Shown: positions 1-49,900 of the stretch, one piece after another
Position numbering within the stretch: the first letter of the stretch is position 1
How the letters are laid out: every line of letters starts with the position of its first letter
From: Tiliqua scincoides
Lineage: Eukaryota > Chordata > Lepidosauria > Squamata > Scincidae
DNA length: 64,000 nt
Reading direction: 5' to 3'
Assembly (NCBI RefSeq): GCF_035046505.1
Contig: NC_089826.1
Span: forward strand, 80,300,254 to 80,364,253
Notes under the pieces: generated by a model
What the model saw: only the letters and a program-made list of their open reading frames with translations
What the model was told of the DNA's origin: nothing
The model's database searches: none
Program-made: the position numbers and the translations under genes

Positions 1-99
1 CTGTTTTGTTTGGACATTTAACCCAGGCAGTGATGATCAACTTACACCTTAACATTTGTAGACATGTATTGTTTTAGTACAGTACTTGAGTTAACTCAA

Positions 100-422
100 G
101 GTCATTTCAAGGTCACAGTGCCCCGCAGCCTCTTCTTCCCGGCTGGACACTGCCATCTTGGACCTTGCAAAAACCTAATTGAGATCCAAGATGGTGGCGC
201 CAAAATCTCTCAAGATTTGATGGTGCCACTCAGAGCTTGCAAAATTTCATGAGATCCAAAATGGTGTGCAAGATCCAAAATGGCAACAAGATTTCATGAG
301 ATCCAAGATGGTGGCACCCAGGGGAACAGGTAGGAGGGGCCACCAGGGACATCCCTCAGCTCCCCTGTGAGTTTGCCATGACACCCTAAGCCTAGGCATC
401 ACGGCATGTACTTTGGGAACCC
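100..422. repeat. Degenerate hAT-like interspersed repeat with internal tandem motif
   Basis: The motif GAGATCCAAGATGGTGG recurs in four versions between 180 and 316, and the right side ends near 409-422 in ACTTTGGGAACCCC. The same vocabulary (repeated 'atggtggcacc' and an end reading 'tttgggaaccactg') occurs in the element at 30788-31176, so this is probably an older relative of it. The left end was not located. It lies in a FAM184B intron. Confidence 0.45.
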
Positions 423-483
423 CAAGTTCTGTTTGACTTTTTCATTGGTTTGTGACCGTCACTGATGTGACTATATCTTGTAG

Positions 484-37522
<37,039 letters not shown>

Positions 37523-38654
37523 GAGAAACAATTTCTGCAATATCTGTCATTGACATTTATTTATTTACTTATTTATATAGTGCCCTTTTGATGGTGCTTT
37601 CTCAGCAAAGCGTACACAAAAGAAATAACAGGCCTCTGCCCCAACAAGCTTCCAATCGGATTTGATAGTAGGAGAGAACTGATATACCATTGTAACTGTG
37701 GGAAATGAACAAATGGTTGGTACCAAAGCAACAAACATTCTTGGTATTCTGCAAGTAAATGGCATTCAAAGACTTATCAGTATTCCACCAGTGCAAGCCT
37801 ATGCATGTTTACATAGATCTTACTATGGGGCTTACTTCTTGGTAAGCATGTTGTAACTTTAATGCGATCACAGGCATGTTGACTTAGAAGACCATTATAG
37901 ATAAGTGGGTGCAGGATTGCAGCCTGTTTCCTAAGAGGTTTTGATAAATAGGCTGTACTGAAAAATAGGATTCTGCTAACAGACACCTGGACGGGAGGAT
38001 TTTTCCTTTCTTGGTTTTTTTCTTCCATTTGGGTCCCTTTTTAAGTACTTATTCTGTAGTGTTTTCAGCACAGCTTCACCTTGCTGTATGTAAATGATTG
38101 CTTTTCAGAAATTTATATTGCATAGTACCTGAAAGAACGTTTGCAGGTTGGTTCAGAAATTGGTTGCTATAAAAAGTATACTCTTTTACTCTATTTCAAA
38201 TCAATTGTATTTATACTGAAAGCATAAGGAGTATTTATAGTCATTACACACACCAGTCATTTTTTAAGCTGCATATTCACTACATCCTTATGTAGCAAGG
38301 ATTTCCCCCTTTAAAGTGTTTTTGTCCCTTTTAAGAAATGAGGACAAGCAGATCCACAATATTGTACTAATGGATCACTATTCCACTTCTTACCTCTTAG
38401 GAATGAAAGCCCTTGGCCGCTTTGGAGAATGGTAGCTTTAATACAGAAGTAAATTTGTTTGAACCACAACTAATCTTTTGTGGTATCCCTAATCCTCTCG
38501 TTGGACAAAAGCCCTAAAATCAATGTTTAAGTGTAATAACTATCTTACCATAACAAATGCTTATGTTTTGGCCTAGGTTTGAGCTCACAATTGGCCAGTT
38601 CAACCATAGACTGAAAACTCCTAACATTACAGCCCAATTTTCATTTAGATTGGG
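37523..38654. other. FAM184B 3' untranslated region and beyond
   Basis: Downstream of the stop. A repeat piece 'tttatatagtgcccttttgatgg' begins near 37574, and a P-family repeat lies at 37788-37925 ('tgcaagcctatgcatgttta', 'gggcttacttctt'). No AATAAA was found, so the transcript end is undefined. Confidence 0.5.
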
Positions 38655-41299
38655 GAACATAAGAACATAAGAACATAAGAACAGCCCCACTGGATCAGGC
38701 CATAGGCCCATCTAGTCCAGCTTCCTGTATCTCACAGCGGCCCACCAAATGCCCCAGGGAGCACACCAGAAAACAAGAGACCTCATCCTGGTGCTCTCCC
38801 CTACATCTGGCATTCTGACTTAACCCATTCCTAAAATCAGGAGGTTGCGCATACACATCATGGCTTGTACCCCATAATGGATTTTTCCTCCAGAAACTCA
38901 TCCAATCCCCTTTTAAAGGCGTCTAGGCTAGACGCCAGCACCACATCCTGTGGCAAGGAATTCCACAGACCGACCACACGCTGAGTAAAGAAATATTTTC
39001 TTTTGTCTGTCCTAACCCGCCCAACACTCAATTTTAGTGGATGTCCCCTGGTTCTGGTATTATGTGAGAGTGTAAAGAGCATCTCCCTATCCACTCTGTC
39101 CATCCCCTGCATAATTTTGTATGTCTCAATCATGTCCCCCCTCAGGCGTCTCTTTTCTAGGCTGAAGAGGCCCAAACGCCGTAGCCTTTCCTCATAAGGA
39201 AGGTGCCCCAGCCCCGTAATCATCTTAGTCGCTCTCTTTTGCACCTTTTCCATTTCCACTATGTCTTTTTTGAGATGCGGCGACCAGAACTGGACACAAT
39301 ACTCCAGGTGTGGCCTTACCATCGATTTGTACAACGGCATTATAATACTAACCGTTTTGTTCTCAATACCCTTCCTAATGATCCCAAGCATAGAATTGGC
39401 CTTCTTCACTGCCACCGCACATTGGGTCGACACTTTCATCGACCTGTCCACCACCACCCCAAGATCTCTCTCCTGATCTGTCACAGACAGTTCAGAACCC
39501 ATCAGCCTATATCTAAAGTTTTGATTTTTTGCCCCAATGTGCATGACTTTACACTTACTGACATTGAAGCGCATCTGCCATTTTGCTGCCCATTCTGCCA
39601 GTCTGGAGAGATCCTTCTGGAGCTCCTCACAATCACTTCTGGTCTTTACCACTCGGAAAAGTTTGGTGTCGTCTGCAAACTTAGCCACTTCACTGCTCAA
39701 CCCTGTCTCCAGGTCATTTATGAAGAGGTTGAAAAGCACCGGTCCCAGGACAGATCCTTGGGGCACACCGCTTTTCACCTCTCTCCATTGTGAAAATTGC
39801 CCATTGACACCCACTCTCTGCTTCCTGGCCTCCAACCAGTTCTCAATCCACGAGAGGACCTGTCCTCTAATTCCCTGACTGTGGAGTTTTTTCAGTAGCC
39901 TTTGGTGAGGGACCGTGTCAAACGCCTTCTGAAAGTCCAGATATATAATGTCCACGGGTTCTCCCGCATCCACATGCCTGTTGACCTTTTCAAAGAATTC
40001 TATAAGGTTGGTGAGGCAAGACTTACCCTTACAGAAGCCATGCTGACTCTCCCTCAGCAAGGCCTGTTCATCTATGTGTTTTGAGATCCTATCTTTGATG
40101 AGGCATTCCACCATCTTACCCGGTATAGATGTTAGGCTGACCGGCCTATAGTTTCCCGGGTCCCCCCTCTTTCCCTTTTTAAAAATAGGCGTGACATTTG
40201 CTATCCTCCAATCTTCTGGCACCGTGGCCGTTTTGAGGGACAAGTTGCATACCTTAGTCAAGAGATCTGCAACTTCATTCTTCAATTCCTTAATAACCCT
40301 TGGGTGGATGCCATCAGGGCCCGGTGACTTATTAATCTTTAATTTATCAATGAGGTCTGAAACATCTTCTCTTTTAACCTCTATCTGACTTAACTCCTCG
40401 GTCAGGAGGGGCCGTTCGGGCAGCGGTATCTGCCCGAGGTCTTCTGCCGTGAAGACAGATGCAAAGAACTCATTTAATTTCTCTGCCATCTCTAAGTCTC
40501 CTTTTATCTCCCCTTTCCCTCCCTCACCATCCAGAGGGCCAACCGCTTCTCTGGCGGGTTTCCTGCTTCTAACATATTTGAAGAAGCTTTTATTATTCCC
40601 CTTAATGTTGCTGGCCATGCGTTCCTCATAGTCTCGCTTGGCCTCCCCTATCACCTTCTTACATTTCTTTTGCCACAGTTTATGTTCCTTTTTATTCTCT
40701 TCATTAGGGCAAGACTTCCATTTACGGAAGGAAGCTTCCTTGCCCTTCACAGCCTCTCTAACTTGGCTGGTTAGCCATGCGGGCACTCTCCTGGATTTAG
40801 TGGAACCCTTCTTTCTTTGCGGTATACACCTCTGCTGGGCCTCTATTACTGTTGTTTTAAGCAGCCTCCATGCACTCTGGAGAGACTGGACTCTTTTTAC
40901 CCTCTCTTTCAACCTCCTTCTAACCAGCCTCCTCATTTGAGGGAAGTCCGCCCGTCGGAAGTCAAGGGTTTTTGTTAGAGATTTGCCTGGTATTCTTCCC
41001 CCAACGTGCACATCAAAACGGATCGCAGCATGATCACTGTTCCCCAATGGCTCAGTAACATTTACATCTCTAACCAGGTCCTGCGTACCGCACAAAATTA
41101 AATCCAGAGTCACCTGTCCTCTAGTGGGCTCCGTGACTAGCTGATCTAAGCCACAGTCATTTAGCACGTCAAGAAATCCGGTTTCCTTATCGTGACCAGA
41201 ACACAAATTGACCCAGTCAATATGAGGATAATTGAAGTCCCCCATGATTACAACCCTGTCCTTCCTTGTCACCTCCCTGATCTGTTTCCTCATTTCAAG
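38655..41299 (-). mobile_element. CR1 LINE copy 2, longest copy with an uninterrupted frame
   Basis: The 3' end at 38655 carries three TTATGTTC octamers. The CR1-derived frame is open for about 813 codons, from 41299 to the stop at 38858-38860: endonuclease part with [10 protein letters not shown] (about 50 codons upstream of it missing) and [11 protein letters not shown], then RT with [24 protein letters not shown] and FADDTKLF, then the C-terminal domain. Homology stops abruptly at 41299, exactly where copy 4 starts, although the open frame continues into unrelated flanking DNA to 41692. It lies between the converging FAM184B and MED28 genes. Confidence 0.95.
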
Positions 41300-41520
41300 G
41301 TCCCCAAAAGAACAATAACTTTTGAAGCACACCTTTTGTTTCAAAACACTAAAGTTAACAATACTATGGCACATGGGTATGAGGTGACACATGCACCCAC
41401 GGGGATTAATAGCTCTCATTTCCATGGTTCTTTGGAAGCCAATATCCCATAGTGCAGCTGTACTATACTGAAAGAGTTGGATATTTATTTTTGAGGCTGC
41501 AGAAGTAAATGGTGTTTTAA

Positions 41521-41888
41521 TACAGGCTAGCCCCCCATCCACAAATCCAGGGGGGATCCTATCCACAAATCTAGGGGGGAACCCCCCACACCAATTACAG
41601 TACCCTTTATTTCCATAGTAGCACATGTGTTTCTTGCTTAAGCATTCTTGCTGAACTGAAGAACCGAATATGCAGGCAACCAGCCTGCACACTAGATGGT
41701 GACTAACAGGAAGTGGGGCAGTTCCTGCTTCCTGTTAGTCTCTCTGTAGTTGCACACTCGTGCTGCAAGCACTATTACAGAAATAAAAAGGCACCACAAT
41801 GGGTGCACGGGGGTCGCTATTTATATAGGGTTCCCATGTATCCGTGGAGGAGGGGGCCAAACTCCCACAGATAGAGAGCCTGCCTGTT
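41521..41888. mobile_element. Possible Tigger-like MITE
   Basis: The left TACAGGCTAGCCCCCCATCC with 'ccacaaat' words and the right 'atccgtggaggag…agagagcctgcctg' are imperfect inverted repeats of the Tigger-like type. Confidence 0.4.
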
Positions 41889-41925
41889 TTTAATAGCAAC
41901 AAATTTAATATACATCACTGTAGAA

Positions 41926-42100
41926 CAGAGTCTCTCAAAGTGTACTCCTAGAAGCTCTGAGACTCCCTTAGATCTCTTCAGGGGCTCCACAAGCACACAG
42001 TGACTGCCATCTACTCACTGCTGTGCCACTCAGCAGCTCACCAAGACTCTTGTTTAGGATTGAAAAAGGCTCCTGAGAAGAAAACATTTAGGAATCACTG
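41926..42100. mobile_element. hAT-like MITE with perfect target duplication
   Basis: The left CAGAGTCTCTCAAAGTG and the right TTTAGGAATCACTG are inverted. CTGTAGAA occurs immediately on both sides (41918-41925 and 42101-42108), an 8/8 match. Confidence 0.8.
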
Positions 42101-42108
42101 CTGTAGAA

Positions 42109-43770
42109 CATCTGCATTTTTAGCACAGAATGATGTTGTCAGAAACACATTATGGCCACAGTGAAACACATACTGCTTAACTGGCTTGGATCCTAAGTTA
42201 TTTGTGTGCTAATGGGAAGATACTGTTGTTGATGCAATGGGATAGTCTTCACAAATTTCCCCTTCCCTCTGCTGTATCCTTCACATCTTCTCCCCAATCC
42301 TGATACGTGGGGGACATTTCATGGCATTCAAGACTACAAAACGAATTCACCAAGAATTCCCTCTTGCAGAAATGTTGGTCCCTTCTGTTCATGCAAAAGC
42401 AGCTCAAGATACAAGTATCTCTGTTGGGCTTTAACCCTCCCGTACATAAAGCATAAAAACTAAGCATTAAATGGAGCAACTTCAAGAATAAATCTCTATG
42501 AACACTGTCACTAAGCTATGCAACATTAGCAGTTCTTTTAGAACCAGAATCCTTGGGAAGTGTCTGTGACAGACATTTGAAAGACACTTGAAAGCAAGCC
42601 AAAGAGTTTTATAAATAAAATAATCCAAGAGCACTCTACATCTAAAGCCCACTTACAGCCAAGTGATCAAAATAAAAACAGGTTTCATCAAAAGCTCACT
42701 TGGTGATGCTATTAAAATAAAGCTAGAAGACAAGTTTTATTTCTGCTTGTTCATGTACAATTTCATTTTCCACTACATTGATTCAAAGTATTGAGAGTAG
42801 TTTGTTCTTTGTAGATAGTTCTACAAATTGAAGCAAGGTTGGCTACCTATTTCTCATGGGTATTTTTGTTCTTCCATTGTGTAACAAGAACTCTGAACAG
42901 CAAGGCTAAAGCTATTCTGAAGAGGTAATTAAGAGCACCATGCTTCTAGGGACAAAAGAAAAAAATGTGACTTCAGTCACAAAAGAGATGTCAGGCATTA
43001 AGATCCTGAAAGGAAGATTGAGACTGGAAAAAGAATACTCTGATCTCCCCCCTTAGGCAGAAGGAAAATAAACAAAAGAGTGTTCCAAGGAGCTTTTTGT
43101 TGAATGTTTTACCTTCTGAAGAAGCAACAATGGGGGGGGGGGTCCTAGAACCTGTCTGGGAAACAAATTTCAAGGAGCTACTTCAGGCTAGCCCAAGAGC
43201 ATACTGATGTCTTTGTTGCACAGCAAATCCCTGCATGTGTTTGTCATGGAGGGGGTGGATGGGAGGGACTACATGTCAAAATCATCTACTAGAAAGGGCA
43301 AGAATCCAACAGAATATGCAAGCATTTGTACAGCCCTTTGGATCTCAGCTAAATTGATGACCCTCTTATATTCACAATCAGATACATGGACCAGTCTGAG
43401 AGATTCTTTGGGTTTGGTCTGTTCCATATGAGACCAGGGATCCACGCGCCTCAAAGTAACCTCTTAGAAATACAGATCATTGTTGCTCCTTCAGACTTCT
43501 GTTCAGCAGAAGGCATTTTAAAAACCCCTATAAAAATTGTTTAGTCTACTCTTAGTAGTTTTTTGGAAAAGATGACCGATTAAAAAATACAACCGCAATT
43601 CCACCCTCATCCTTTTAGGGAAGAACTGCAAGTTCCTTTATAAAAAATGTATATTAGTAACAAAAAAAATCTTCCATATAAAGCTGCACAATACAAAGTT
43701 CCACAATGTTTGGTCTAAGAAAATCTACTAAAACAGCATTTTGTTTTAGTATTAAAATGATGCTCCTGAT
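42109..43770. other. MED28 3' untranslated region and downstream
   Basis: No repeat recognised. The sequence just after the MED28 stop is AT-rich. The nearest AATAAA on the - strand seen is at 42736-42741. Confidence 0.4.
42736..42741 (-). promoter_or_regulatory. Candidate MED28 polyadenylation signal
   Basis: AATAAA on the - strand, about 1.03 kb after the MED28 stop codon. Only position supports it. Confidence 0.3.
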
Positions 43771-43968
43771 TCACGTTTGTTTGAGAGGTGCAGGGATATT
43801 AGCTGAAGCTTGCTCTAAATATGCTAAAGGTCCTTGTGGCATTTCAGCAGGTTTTTTGTGCTGCACATTGATGTCTTCTAGAATCTGATGCCAGTTTCTC
43901 AGTTTACCCAGGTGCTTTTGGATTAGTGCTTCTTTCCTTTGTAATTCACCTCTCAGCTCTGAAACATC
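43771..43968 (-). CDS. MED28: MED28 coding exon 4
   Basis: Acceptor 'ttgtag' precedes it. It encodes [18 protein letters not shown]… to …APLKQT and the TGA stop (65 residues). Confidence 0.96.
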   Translation of the reverse strand, partial: DVSELRGELQRKEALIQKHLGKLRNWHQILEDINVQHKKPAEMPQGPLAYLEQASANIPAPLKQT

Positions 43969-46900
43969 CTACAAGGAGAGACAGGCACATGGGAATTAAT
44001 AGTCAACTCAGAATTTTCCCTGTAAGTTTTTTGCTTATACAACTAAGGGCACAATCCTAACCCCTAACCCCCCGTTCCAACACTGACATAAGGGCAATGC
44101 AGCTCTGAGGTAAGGGAACAAACATTCCCTTACTTTGAGGAGGCCCCTGTGAGCGACATCCAACTGCAGGATGCGGCACACGTCTCATTGGCACCACTAT
44201 GCCAGTGCTGGAAAGCACTGACATAAGGGGTTAAGACTGCACCCTAAATGCTACAAACTTCCAAGAATTAAAAAATGTCCATAGTAAAATATCTATTTCA
44301 AGGCTGCTTTGCTGTTTAATATGGAATTTATTATTTTTACATTTTTTTAAATGTATTAAACACCTATTCCGTGTAACAGTTAAGAGCTAAAGCAGAGTTT
44401 AGCTCAGAAGTCCTTGGTTCATATATTGCCTCAGTCACATACTCATACTGACCTACCCTACATGGTTGTTGTTAAAAGATAACCTAGGGAATTCATGTGA
44501 AGTGCCTGAAAGCTCAGGATATGCTATTTAAATATTTGTTAAGATATTCTCCATTTCCAGGAAATAGTTGGTGGATTTATTGCACCCCTGTGACCTTCAC
44601 AACAATATGTTCTCAGTTCTGTGCATTTTCAGGTTAATACCTATCCCTGTGTTCTTTAACCTGTGGGTTGGGACCCCAATGGGGTTGTGATGCCTCATGG
44701 GGGAGGGGGGAAGGTGTCACAGCAACCTTTCAAAGCCTGTGCAAGAGAAGGTTTGAATCCAATCCAATCATGGTACTGCCTTGTTAATTCTAAGTTCTTG
44801 TTAATTCTGCATGGCTCTTCTTGCTGACTTGTCCCACAGCTTCTAAGGCTGGCTCTGCTCAGGCTGCTACCTCACAGGGTGGTTGTGAAGATAGAAGAGG
44901 TAGAAGAAAATAGGGCTTGCGGGGCAAGGGAGTGAGCAGATTGGGTTGGGGAGGCAGGATTGCCAATGAATCCCAGTCTCAAACTTTATGTATTTATTAG
45001 ACTTGTGGCATGAAAATGGTTGAAGACCACTGCCCTAGCCCATGTGACATGTTGCCTCCTTGTGTCCAGCCTTCTGTTTCTGTAGGAGATTGAAACTGCG
45101 GTAAACAGACATTGGAAGGTAACTGGAAACTGAAAATAAATTTGTTTTCCACCTGCCTATTACACACACTTATACTACTCTTTCTTCATCCTTCTCTGTG
45201 AATTGTCTACGTTTGAACCACTGGGCAAGACGTATAAAGATTAACTGAAAATGTGCTCATGTTTGAGCTAATTTGGGGAAGAAGCAAGTTTCAGTTTACC
45301 AGTGCTCATTAGCAATGTATTATCTAAAGAAGAGAGCAGATACCACTTGGGAGATTTTTTTTTTTCAAACATGCAAGAAAATAGATGTTCATAGGAGCAT
45401 AGCCTAACTTTAAAGGCTATGTATATAACCGACACAAAGGGCAAAGGGCAATTACATTTTTTTGTTTTTCATTAGAGAGATAAGATGAATTAAATCTATA
45501 TTGTACAGAAAGATAGTAGCTCTTACCAATTAATAGTGGACTAAAGCTTTAGGCAAGAAAATTAACTGATCACTCCCTGACCAAGTATGCTTTGATATAC
45601 GTGGAATCGCCCCAATGACTTTGACTAGGGCCACAATCCTAAGTATACATATGCAAGTTTCGCTGATACACGGAATAAGATGCATTTAAAGCTGAGGAAC
45701 CAATCAGCATAAATCCAGTTACTTTGTTGTTAACTATGCACTAGGTATTTTAAGAAAAAATAGTATCGGAATAGTAAATTAAAAATCACTTTTTACCTCT
45801 TTAATTACTTGCTCTGGTTTCTGAACAGAAAGCTGTAGCCTTTTTTGTAGGAAAAAGCATTCAGTTTGTCGTGCAACATCCAAAAATTTCTGGATACATT
45901 GGTCAACACCTGTTATACAGAAAGAAGAGAAAGATTCTAAAGCTGTTTCAAAGAAAAATTAGGACAAAATGAGGTGACCTTACAAAGCCAACCCAGTTAA
46001 AGTACAACTTGGAATATGGTGTGTGAAATATTTGGCTACGTTGATTGCATTAAAAAAAAAATCATGCAAAAATGAGATTCCAGTTCTAATTTCAAAAATG
46101 CAATTTAAAAGATCTGATGACCTAAAGTCAGAAAACAGACTGTTAAGCATACCTACAGATCTTGTATGCTAAAATAATGTTAACAGAAGAATATAAATAA
46201 AACAAAAGTTTTTATTTCTAGCTTTATTTAAAATCTATTAAAAGTAAAACTGTCTGATAAAGTCAAGAAAAAAGTTAGTGTTAGTGTCCCAAAATACTTT
46301 TTAAAAAATTATAGTAGCAATTGCATTACACATCTAGAGAAGATATATGCATGTATAAGAATGTTCTAATGGAGATTAAACTATGCCTGAACTGTTAGAT
46401 GTTAACTCAGTGTGTTGAATACATTCACTATTACATGCTCCTCAAAATGGCAAGCTTTGCACTGCATTCATCAGTGTCTCTCAGCCCAAAAAGCTGTGTA
46501 GCAATATCGTCCCAAAGAGGAGAGTAAAGATGAACCAGGATTCCCTGAAACCACAGTGGAATCTCAGAAGCATCCCCACTGCCTAGAAAGCACAGTCCCA
46601 TCCTTCACTTGACTTGGAGAGAGTGGTTTGCCATCAGGCAGTACTAAGTGAGCTATACCACACATATCTTACCAGTTCTAATTTCTTCCTGGTCTGTACC
46701 ATTCACATAATCTTGACTCACAAGGGAAGCAAAGCAAGCCTAGACAATTGGAGAAATGTACACTTTAATTAATGCAGCCAAAAGGATATTCAAGTTTTAT
46801 GCCTTTATGCAGCTTTTCCTTGGTTTCCACAAACATACAGCAATAAAGAACAGTCAAATGCATTTTTGCTTTCTGTGCAAATATTTCTGTGGCGTTTTAG

Positions 46901-49900
46901 TCATAACCAAGAAATGATACAAACAGATACCTTTGCCGAAATGTAGAGCTTAGGAAATTTCAAAATATTCAAATTAAACTACAAGAGCAAGCCAACTGTA
47001 CATAGCAATACATAGTCCCAGAGAAACATGTGCACATTCCAAACAGACACAAAGCTTACATACAAGCAAGTGCACAGATTCTCCTTTTTAGATTAACTAG
47101 AGAGCACAACTAGAGAATGTGCTAGTTTCCTGTTAGCGTACAACTCTTTAAATCACTAACAGCACAATCCTACACACATGTACTAAGAAGTAAGCCACAC
47201 TGAGTTCAATGGAACTTGCTCACTGGTGTGTACAGAATTACAGCCTTAAAAGCTCCATAATACATAAACACAGGGACAGAGAAAGCAAACATTGTGAACA
47301 GTGGGGGCAAAAGGTGCCCAGAAACACTAGACATACAATAGATCTTTGATAACAATGGACAAGCTAAATCATCATAGTCGCTATATAATGTAAGCACAGA
47401 GAGATTTCCAATGCCCTATTGAGCATATGGAGAACCAATGCAAAGAAATAAAGCATCAAGATCTGGTGGGCTAGAGCAGTGGTTCCCAAACCCTTTAGAA
47501 CAGTACTGACCAAACTCGGCACTGCAGCGCAACAGAAAAGTGGTCACCATTCAGAACACAACTTTCCATTCTGCCCAAGGTGCCACACGAACTCCTCGAA
47601 TAGGGGTCAGGAATTGTCTGGGCTGCCCCGCATCCCAGAAGGGCCCCCCCGACTCTGGGCATGACTACCCAGAGTCCTTTAAAAAGACATGAGTACCCAG
47701 AGTGTCCCTCGATTGGGGGAGACTTTGCATGGCACCCAGGCAGAATGGAAAGGTTCACTTAATGGGCAGATGGATCTGTCTGAACCCTGGATTTGGCCCC
47801 GGGGCTGAGGTTCAAGCAGCCCTGCTTTAGAGCAGTGTTTCTCAATGTCTGTCCACTTCATATGGTCTACCTATTTCAAGTAGCAGTGGGAGTAACTGGC
47901 AATTACATCACTGCCAGATACTTCTGGGTTAGGAGGCCAGATGTGATGTGACAAACACCAGGAAGAGGTTCAGAGTGGACTGGAGGGTTTTCTCAAGTGC
48001 AAAAAAGGATGCTTGGAGCTTCCTACTGCTGTTTGTTGCGTTGCGTTCCTGGTCTTGCTGCCAGGTGGCAGGGTCCTGAGAGTACCACTTGACACCACCT
48101 TGTTGTAAGCATTTACTGTAAGTTGTTGTGTTAAGTTTACTGTAAGTTTAACATCACTATAACAATATGGGGTCTCTCTCCCTGTGGCAGTGACCTGTCA
48201 ATCACCATGACAGTTGAAGGAGGGCAGTTGAGGAGAACAGCGGAGGAGGGAGCTGTGGAGAAAAGAGCAGTGGAGGGAACAGTTTAAAAGAGAGGCTGAG
48301 GAGAGTTAAGGTGAGTTGATAGAAAGGATGATTACTCACCTCAGGAAGAGATTTTAGGAAGATTTAGAGAAGGCGGAAGACTGTTGGAACTGGTCGTTCT
48401 TTTTAATTTGATAAAATAAGTTATATTACATAAGAACCTAAGACAAGCCCTGCTGGATCAGACCAAAGACCCATCTAGTTCAGCTTTGTGTTTCTCACAG
48501 TGCCCCACCAAATGCTTCAAGACAAGACAGCAAGACCCACCCTGCGTCCTGGTGCCCACCCCTGCATCTGACATTCCGAGGTAGTTCACTTCTGTTGCCG
48601 CTTCCATGGTCTCTGGTGTCTGTCCAGTCCCCTTGTCCTTCAGCATCCTTCAGTCTCGGAAGACTATGGTATTGCGCTCTGAATGGTGGCTCTGGAACAG
48701 AGTGTCCTCTCCAGTGCGCGAAGCCTGGGTAAAGTAGGTATGGAGGATAGGCTGTTACCCATGCAGCAGATCCCCCCTCTCCACGTTGCTGAAATGGTCC
48801 AACGGAAAGGCAGAGGCCAATACGGTTGGTTCCAGCGGCGTCGCAGGAGTTGCCAGAACGTGACTGTGTTCAGCCATGAACTGCCTCAGGGACTCCAGCT
48901 CCGGATTCTGCCTCGAGGTTGACTCCTGAAGCCTTTTCCATAACTGGATGTAGCCACAAGGCAGTGGAGGTTTGGGATCAGAGTTTTCCTTCTCTCAGAT
49001 GAGCTGCCTTCCCAGGCTGACGAGTCCCATCTACCCGGTGGCTGTTAGTTGCCTCTTACAACAAGTACAGCCAAACTGAGGGCCTATTCTTATCCCCAGC
49101 CCCCAGGGTTACCCCTTGTCCAGGCCCCACATTACAACCCCAAGTGCCACTGGCTGTTTGAGAAACACTGCTTTAGAGACTCCAGGTCCTCATCTTGGTC
49201 CAGGCTCCCTGCCTCACCTGCCTGTGGAGCAGGGACGTGCAGTGGGTGGGTGGGGGCTCCCCACAGGAGTCCTTTGAAAAGCACCACTGTGATGTGAGGT
49301 GTGCAAGCACTCAGGGACATGTGGGGGGGGGGTTTGTGCATGGGTTGAGTGTGCTTGAGTGCCTCCCGCGGCAACAGCATTTTCAAAGGACCCCAGTGGG
49401 GAGGCTCTGCCTCCCCTGCCCCCCCCACGTCCCTGAGTGCTTGAGGACCTGGTCTTGGTCCCAGCCTGCCTCCCTGCTAGTCCTTGCCTACTTTGGCCCT
49501 TACCTGTCTATGGGGTCCCACAGAGGGGACAGGTACTGAACCTATGGGCATCCCTAACGACCCCCTCTCCTTCACACCACGACGCACCCAGAGAGAGGAG
49601 ACACCCCTCCCCCACCCCTGACGTCTCCCCTCCTCCACTCTTTTCCTCGTCACCCTTGCTCCCCTCGGTCCCCCCAGTGGAACGAGCCCCCTCCCCCGAC
49701 GTCCCCCCTCCCCCAGCCCTGAGGTCTGCTCCTCCCCCACGTCACCCTCGCTCTCCCCGGCCCGTCCAGCGGAACGAGTCCCCGCCCCACCGCAACCCAC
49801 CTCGAAGGAGGCCTCCAGCTCGTCCACCAGGGTGCTGTTGGGGTTCCTGGGCCCGGCGGGGTTCTGCGGGAGAAGCCCCGCAGGGCCCGGGCCCCCTGGG

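Larger units (their letters stand above)
47833..49170. mobile_element. hAT-like element with perfect target duplication, carrying two LINE fragments
   Basis: The left CAGTGTTTCTCAATGTC and the right GGCTGTTTGAGAAACACTG are inverted, and CTTTAGAG occurs on both sides (47825-47832 and 49171-49178), 8/8. Inside are an old CR1 3' piece (48429-48620, - strand) and a piece sharing its end with the LINE fragment at 58534-59080. It lies in MED28 intron 1. Confidence 0.85.

Noticed and set aside
41300-41692. N-terminal 131 codons of the long open frame of CR1 copy 2
   Set aside because: Homology to the other CR1 copy ends at 41299 and the residues upstream resemble no CR1 endonuclease; it is chance open frame in flanking DNA.
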